A DNA stretch of 64,000 nt from JBBAGC01 sp964491265 (GTDB lineage: Bacteria; Spirochaetota; UBA4802; UBA5550): positions 26,999-90,998 of the forward strand of contig CAZBFP010000015.1 in assembly GCA_964491265.1 (NCBI GenBank). Direction: 5' to 3'. Positions 59,328 through 64,000 of this stretch are shown one piece after another (positions within the stretch are counted from its first letter, which is position 1; the number at the start of each line of letters is the position of its first letter). The notes beneath the pieces are model-generated. The model had not been told where the DNA came from, ran no database searches, and worked only from the letters and a program-made list of their open reading frames with translations. Made by a program: the position numbers and the translations under genes.

Positions 59328-60191
59328 GTGGAATTTTTTGTCAGACATAAGTCCATAGCGACATTTATCTGCTGTACTCTATTCTGTATTATATCTTTAT
59401 CAGTGCAGAACAACTCATTTACTCTTACTGTTGAGGGGGTAGGCAGCGCTGTTGTTTCCCCATTTCAGAAGGGGTATGATGCTCTGCAGGATGGTGTAAG
59501 CAGATTCTGGGCAGGTTTTTCAGAGCTTACTGAAGTAAGGGAGCAGCTTAATGCAACCAGGGAAAAGCTGCACCGCTTTGAATCTCTTACTGAAGAGATT
59601 TCAGAAATAAGGAGTGAAAACGAAAGGCTGCGCACCCTTTTAGGCCTTAAAGAGAGGATACGCTACGATTCCATAACAGCTTCGATTGTGTCAAAGGATC
59701 CGGATAACTGGTTTAGAACCCTTATTGTTAACAGAGGGAGCAATGACGGCATAGAGGTGAATATGCCGGTTGTAGCCTATATAGGTGATATTAAAGCAGT
59801 GGTAGGTAAAATTATTGAAGTGAGAGGTTCCCTTTCCAGGGTTCAGCCTTTGATTTCACCCGATATTAAAATTGGTATTCTTTTGCAGGATAGCAGATTT
59901 CCCGGGCTTCTCTCCGGTGTTTCATATAATTCAAGCCAGTGTATTGCCAGCTATATTTCCAGGTCAGCTTCTGTCAATTCAGGTGATGTTGTAATTACAT
60001 CAGGTCTTGCCGGTGTATTCCCCCCGGGACTACTTGTGGGGACTGTTGTCAAATCCGACCTGATCGAAACTAATCCTTACCAGAAAGTGATAGTAAAACC
60101 TTATATCGATTATAATCTTCTTGAAGAGGTATTCATCATAAAAAAAGGTGCGGATAAGGGCCTTTTTGAGCTTTTTGAGGAGAAACAATGA
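59328..60191 (+). CDS. mreC: Rod-shape protein MreC
   Basis: The 287-residue bitopic protein has an N-terminal membrane helix (~9-27), a coiled-coil stretch (REQLNATREKLHRFESLTEEISEIRSENERL, in parts) and the periplasmic beta-rich domain with IVSKDPDNWFRTLIVNRGSNDGI. The start is a GTG 6 nt after the mreB stop; purines (AAAGGGA) sit directly before it with less spacing than usual. It links MreB to PBP2. ATGA overlap with mreD. Confidence 0.93.
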   Translation: MEFFVRHKSIATFICCTLFCIISLSVQNNSFTLTVEGVGSAVVSPFQKGYDALQDGVSRFWAGFSELTEVREQLNATREKLHRFESLTEEISEIRSENERLRTLLGLKERIRYDSITASIVSKDPDNWFRTLIVNRGSNDGIEVNMPVVAYIGDIKAVVGKIIEVRGSLSRVQPLISPDIKIGILLQDSRFPGLLSGVSYNSSQCIASYISRSASVNSGDVVITSGLAGVFPPGLLVGTVVKSDLIETNPYQKVIVKPYIDYNLLEEVFIIKKGADKGLFELFEEKQ

Positions 60192-60691
60192 TATATTCCT
60201 ATATAATGACAGCCATTCTTATCCTTGTCTCCCTGATTGTTCAGGGGCATTCATCTTTTGACTCGATTCGAATAGGGGGGGTTAAGCCGGATCTCCTCTT
60301 TATTCTTGTTGTATATATGGGATACAGTTTCGGATCCTTTTATGGGCAGATAACAGGTTTTGTAAGCGGTCTACTCCACGATTCTGTTTCGAATTCACCA
60401 CTTGGCCTCTTAACCTTCCCCAAGCTGGCCCTGGGCTTTATCGCCGGGATGATTGGGCGATCTGTAATAAAAAATAATGTAATATCAATTATACTCCTTT
60501 TATTTCTGGCATCATTAATTAAGGGAGTTATTACGCTTTTTTTGAGCTATACTTTTCATCAGACCATGATATCTGCAATTATAACGATAATTCTTCCTGA
60601 ATCATTTTATAATGCAATTCTTGCGCCTCCGCTCTTTTTTATTTATGATAAAATATATGAGAAGGAGCTCGAAAGGGGGGGGTACTTGTAA
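60188..60691 (+). CDS. mreD: Rod-shape protein MreD
   Basis: The 167-residue protein has about five membrane helices and the MreD pattern (GGVKPDLLFILVVYMGYSFGSFYGQITGFVSGLLHD, in parts). It overlaps mreC by ATGA, with SD GAGGAG inside mreC. Together with MreC it supports elongasome assembly. Its stop abuts the mrdA start (TAAATG). Confidence 0.9.
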   Translation: MIYSYIMTAILILVSLIVQGHSSFDSIRIGGVKPDLLFILVVYMGYSFGSFYGQITGFVSGLLHDSVSNSPLGLLTFPKLALGFIAGMIGRSVIKNNVISIILLLFLASLIKGVITLFLSYTFHQTMISAIITIILPESFYNAILAPPLFFIYDKIYEKELERGGYL

Positions 60692-62530
60692 ATGAGTCTT
60701 ACATCCCTGAGAAACAGGATGCTGGAGGCGTTCAGAAAAAGAGTGATTTTCTTTTCTGTTTCTGTTTTGATTGCCTTTTCAATACTTGTTCTGCAGCTCT
60801 TTAATCTTCAGGTAATTCAGGGTGAGGAGTATGCCCGTAAAGCTCGAATTAATATGGAGAACTATATCCCCATAGCTGCACCAAGAGGGGAGATTTATGA
60901 TAGAAGCTTTACAACCGGAAATTCTATTTCGCCGCTGGTTTCAAACAGGCCCTCTTTTAATATTATTGCAATCCCTGAAAGTTTTAAATCTGACAGGGTT
61001 CTTCTTGACTCGTTAAATCAGTTGTCACTCTTTATTGATATTAATCCGGATCAGGTATTTAAAGAGATCAAAAAGGGTAATCCCTGGGAGAGGGCTCTTA
61101 TCAAAGATGATGTGGGTTTTGATGTTATAGTAAAACTTGCTTCACATAAACATCTCTTTCCTGATATACTCTGGGAAGACGCGCCGGTAAGGATTTATAA
61201 TCATGGGGATATTTTTTCCCATACTATCGGTTATATCGGGAGTATCAGCCGTGAGGAGCATGACAGGCTTCGTGAACAGGGGTATAAGTATTATCAGACA
61301 ATTGGAAAGGCTGGAATTGAAGCGGAGTATGATAAACTGCTGAGAGGTGAAGACGGTTTTATCAGGCGTATTGTTGATGTAATGAATAGAACCGAAGGTG
61401 AGGAGATCGGGCGTGAGCCGGTTTCAGGGAATAATGTTTCACTTACACTCGATTACGATGTCCAGAAAGCAGCATTTGATGCTCTGGGGAACAGTCATGG
61501 CACAGTTATTGCAGTTAAGGCTGCCACAGGTGAAATAATTGCAATGGTAAGCAAGCCTGCATATGATCCTAACAGTATTATTTCCAGAGATAATTCGCAG
61601 ATAATAAGAAATCTTCTTAATGATAAAAATAAACCCTTTTTAAACAGAGGGATACAGGCCAGATATCCCCCGGCATCAACATTTAAAATAATAACTGCTG
61701 TTGCCGCACTTGAAACAGAGAAAACTCATCCTGATAAAAGGCATACATGTTCAGGTAAGTTTACACTTAAGGGGTACAGGGATACCGATTTTTACTGCTT
61801 TAGAGCCCACGGCTCCCTGGATCTTTATGGCGCTTTAGGGAAATCCTGCAGTTCCTATTTCTACAATCTTGGGCAGAGAGTGGGCCCCACTGAAATAATC
61901 AAGTATGCTAATTATCTTGGCTTGAATGAAAGAACCGGTGTGGATATTCCCGGTGAAATCGTCGGGTTTACCCCTTCCCAGCAGTGGAAGATGAAAACAT
62001 TCGGGCAGCCCTGGTTTGACGGAGATACCATTAATCTTTCTATTGGACAGGGATTTCTTGCCATAACACCTATTGCTCTTTCAGATATGATGTGCGGTAT
62101 TGTTAATAATGGTAATATATACAGGCCTTATCTTTTAAAAGAGGTATATTCCCCTGATAATAAAAGGATTATTAAAACCACCGAAAGAGAGAAAATACGT
62201 GAGGTCCCACTTTCCCCCGTCACATTAAGAACAGTTAAGGAGGGAATGCGGAGCAGTGTTACCAATGGTACTTCTGCGCGTCTTAATTATCTTAAAATCC
62301 CTATAGCAGGGAAAACAGGAACAGCACAGACCAGGTCTGTAAGGAAGCAGGATGCAACCCAGCATGCCTGGTTTCTCGGATTTGCTCCATTTGATGGTGA
62401 TCCGGAAGAAACTGTTGTGGTAACTATATTGATAGAGTATGGCCAGTGGGGTGCTGTGGCAGCGGTTCCTGTGGCGGAAAAGGTTTTTGCGAAGATGATT
62501 GAAAAAAATTATTTTACAAAGAAACAGTGA
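60692..62530 (+). CDS. mrdA: Penicillin-binding protein 2 (elongation transpeptidase)
   Basis: The 612-residue class B PBP has an N-terminal anchor (~19-40), a dimerisation/pedestal domain (APRGEIYDR ~63-71; HTIGYIG) and a transpeptidase domain with SxxK at 329-332 (STFK), the second motif Ser385-Cys-Ser387 and KTGTAQ at 541-546. The second motif reads SCS, not SxN or the SxD common in PBP2, a point to check. It works with RodA, encoded next. Confidence 0.95.
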   Translation: MSLTSLRNRMLEAFRKRVIFFSVSVLIAFSILVLQLFNLQVIQGEEYARKARINMENYIPIAAPRGEIYDRSFTTGNSISPLVSNRPSFNIIAIPESFKSDRVLLDSLNQLSLFIDINPDQVFKEIKKGNPWERALIKDDVGFDVIVKLASHKHLFPDILWEDAPVRIYNHGDIFSHTIGYIGSISREEHDRLREQGYKYYQTIGKAGIEAEYDKLLRGEDGFIRRIVDVMNRTEGEEIGREPVSGNNVSLTLDYDVQKAAFDALGNSHGTVIAVKAATGEIIAMVSKPAYDPNSIISRDNSQIIRNLLNDKNKPFLNRGIQARYPPASTFKIITAVAALETEKTHPDKRHTCSGKFTLKGYRDTDFYCFRAHGSLDLYGALGKSCSSYFYNLGQRVGPTEIIKYANYLGLNERTGVDIPGEIVGFTPSQQWKMKTFGQPWFDGDTINLSIGQGFLAITPIALSDMMCGIVNNGNIYRPYLLKEVYSPDNKRIIKTTEREKIREVPLSPVTLRTVKEGMRSSVTNGTSARLNYLKIPIAGKTGTAQTRSVRKQDATQHAWFLGFAPFDGDPEETVVVTILIEYGQWGAVAAVPVAEKVFAKMIEKNYFTKKQ

Positions 62531-62549
62531 ATAATACCGGGATGATAAA

Positions 62550-63866
62550 ATGATCAATAGAGATTCTTTCAGTAAAATCGATCTTCTCCTTTTTTCAGTT
62601 GTTGTTATGACTGTTTCCCTGGGCATTCTTATGATATACAGTGCCGGTTTTGATCCGGTTCTGAAAGTGAATAATGATCTCTATAAAAAGCAGATTATAT
62701 GGTTTATCATTGGTATTGTTTTTTTCCTTGTTACGACAGCTGTTAACTACAGGCAGCTCAGTGATTATGCATTATATATTTACGGGTTTCTTATATTTGC
62801 GGTTATACTTACGCTGATTTTCGGGAAGAATATCCGCGGTACCCAGGCATGGCTCAGCTTCGGTTATTTCTCTATTCAGCCTGCGGAATTTATGAAGCTC
62901 GGGGTTGTAATTCTTCTTGCCAAATATCTTGAGTTCAGGGAAAGGGATCTTAAAAAATTTAAAGAGCTTCTTGTTCCTACTTTAATAACTCTTCTCCCTG
63001 TTCTCCTTATTTTAAAGCAGCCTGACCTGGGAACTGCAGCCATATTTATTCCCATTCTTTTTACCATGCTTTTTGTAAGCGGCTGTGATGTGGCACACCT
63101 TTTGTCAATTGTATTTATTGCTGTAATTGCAGCAATTTTCCCCATGCTTCTTACATACCGGGAATGGGTGGGGGACAAGAGCAGTAATATTCTTGTTGAG
63201 TTTTTTATGCATACAGATGTTCTTTTTTCTGTTGCGGGGATTCTTCTTTTTCTTGCTGTTGTTACATTTATTGTAAATTACTATTATCCCAGGACTTTTT
63301 TAAGAAGAATCTACATCCCTGCAAGTGTAATATCGATAGGGCTTTTTTTCTCAGTGGTGCTTCAGAATTCATTCCAGGAGTATCAGAAAAAAAGAATTCT
63401 GGTTTTCCTCAATCCTGAACTCGATCCTTTCGGGTCAGGATATAATATAATACAGTCAAAGGTGGCAGTCGGTTCGGGCGGTTTTTTCGGGAAAGGATTT
63501 CTCAGCGGTACCCAGTCTCAGCTTGGATTTCTCCCCGAAACAACTTCTGATTTTATATTCCCGGTTGTTGCTGAAGAGCTCGGTTTTCTGGGAGCAGTAT
63601 TTCTGCTTGCTCTTCTTGCCACTATAGTTTTCCGGGGTATTCAAATTGCTCTTACCACTAAAGATAAGTTCGGTTCACTTCTGGCAATCGGAATTACTTC
63701 AATCTTTTTCTACCATATTGTAGTAAATGTTGGAGTAGTTTTAGGGATTCTCCCTGTCACAGGTATCCCTCTCTGCTTTGTCTCATATGGAGGGTCTAAC
63801 CTTTTTATGGGGATGATAGGTATTGGCATACTAAACAATATAAAAATGAACAGGTCCACTTACTGA
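62550..63866 (+). CDS. rodA: Elongation glycosyltransferase RodA (SEDS family)
   Basis: The 438-residue membrane protein has the SEDS blocks: MIYSAGFDPV, GTQAWLSFGYFSIQPAEFMKLG, LKQPDLGTA, GSGYNIIQSKVAVGSGGFFGKGFLSG (in parts), PETTSDFIFPVVAEELG (catalytic-loop region) and TGIPLCFVSYGGSNLF. It is ~50-60 residues longer than usual; the extra lies at about 205-265 and contains two more hydrophobic segments. A typical RodA polymerises lipid II with PBP2. Last gene of the operon before a terminator. Confidence 0.94.
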   Translation: MINRDSFSKIDLLLFSVVVMTVSLGILMIYSAGFDPVLKVNNDLYKKQIIWFIIGIVFFLVTTAVNYRQLSDYALYIYGFLIFAVILTLIFGKNIRGTQAWLSFGYFSIQPAEFMKLGVVILLAKYLEFRERDLKKFKELLVPTLITLLPVLLILKQPDLGTAAIFIPILFTMLFVSGCDVAHLLSIVFIAVIAAIFPMLLTYREWVGDKSSNILVEFFMHTDVLFSVAGILLFLAVVTFIVNYYYPRTFLRRIYIPASVISIGLFFSVVLQNSFQEYQKKRILVFLNPELDPFGSGYNIIQSKVAVGSGGFFGKGFLSGTQSQLGFLPETTSDFIFPVVAEELGFLGAVFLLALLATIVFRGIQIALTTKDKFGSLLAIGITSIFFYHIVVNVGVVLGILPVTGIPLCFVSYGGSNLFMGMIGIGILNNIKMNRSTY

Positions 63867-63876
63867 ATTATCCCTC

Positions 63877-63902
63877 AGTGGGCCTCTCCGCACTTTTTTT
63901 TT
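63877..63902 (+). terminator. Intrinsic terminator of the mre-rodA operon
   Basis: AGTGGG pairs with CC-G-CACT (one bulge) and is followed by ten Ts. Confidence 0.75.
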
Positions 63903-63916
63903 ATTAAATTTCAATT

Positions 63917-64000
63917 CAGTTAACCCCTCTTTTATTCGATAATATTAAATAGGGCTTCCTGAAAAAGTCAAAAGCCTATAAAATACTGGACAAAACAGTA
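63917..64000 (-). repeat. Probable third R1(R2) composite, cut by window end
   Basis: CAGTTAACCCCT and TTTTATTCGATAATA (63917-63950) resemble an R1 reverse arm, and GGGCTTCCTGAAAAAGTC (from ~63952) resembles the R2 terminus seen at 5519-5681 (complement GGAGCTTCCTCAAAAGTC). Divergence and truncation make this tentative. Confidence 0.4.

Noticed and set aside
58748..59413. 221-residue antisense frame over mreB/mreC
   Set aside because: Long because of codon bias on the opposite strand; no recognisable domain, no SD.

Overview
The window reads as chromosomal DNA from an anaerobic, diderm, wall-synthesising bacterium, most likely a spirochaete or a close relative. Evidence: a long division and cell-wall (dcw) cluster without ftsI, murB or ddl; a separate mreB-mreC-mreD-mrdA-rodA run; a FapA/DUF342 protein; PP2C/STAS partner-switching proteins; an OmpA-type envelope protein with beta-propeller repeats; and anaerobic enzymes (four-subunit pyruvate:ferredoxin oxidoreductase, a glutaconate-type CoA-transferase, FdhE). 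MurE carries the DNPR motif, predicting meso-diaminopimelate in the wall, as in Leptospira and unlike Treponema or Borrelia. The phylum assignment is inference.

Layout. 1-5.4 kb: end of a metal P-type ATPase, HD-GYP sensor, rpsU, rarA, a small ppGpp-hydrolase-like protein and yhbY. 5.8-14.1 kb: asd, fapA-like, tatA-fdhE, Lrp regulator, an EndoIII-like glycosylase, pgi and a PP2C phosphatase. 14.5-19.3 kb: citrate synthase, gctAB and murI, with a structured leader or small RNA upstream of gctAB. 19.5-29.7 kb: uup and a membrane sulfatase, a PIN toxin-antitoxin pair, a methyltransferase, porCDAB and a DUF2335 pair. 30 kb: tRNA-Gly. 30.2-44.3 kb: dcw cluster mraZ-rsmH-ftsL-murE-murF-mraY-murD-ftsW-murG-murC-ftsQ-ftsA-ftsZ, tightly packed with several UUG starts. 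44.3-50.5 kb: accessory mix (OmpA protein, STAS protein, a chimeric gene remnant, RelE-type toxin-antitoxin, retropepsin pair, acyltransferase, orphan nucleotidyltransferase). 50.8-58.1 kb: cold-shock protein, glmS, eda, an rRNA methyltransferase and a membrane/TPR pair. 58.3-63.9 kb: mreBCD-mrdA-rodA.

Function. The core is peptidoglycan supply and its use: asd (toward DAP), murI (D-Glu), glmS (amino sugar), MurC-F, MraY and MurG make lipid II; FtsW/FtsZ/FtsA/FtsQ/FtsL and MreBCD/PBP2/RodA use it for septation and elongation. Central metabolism is represented by pgi, eda, citrate synthase, PFOR and the CoA-transferase.

The most unusual feature is a set of interspersed repeats. A ~121-bp element (R1) occurs seven times, has inverted ends and encloses a short GC-rich hairpin whose stem changes in a compensated way. 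In two further copies the same arms enclose, at exactly the same junction, an unrelated 163-bp core (R2); a likely third begins at the window end. A third family (R3, two copies) has long inverted ends that are themselves palindromic.
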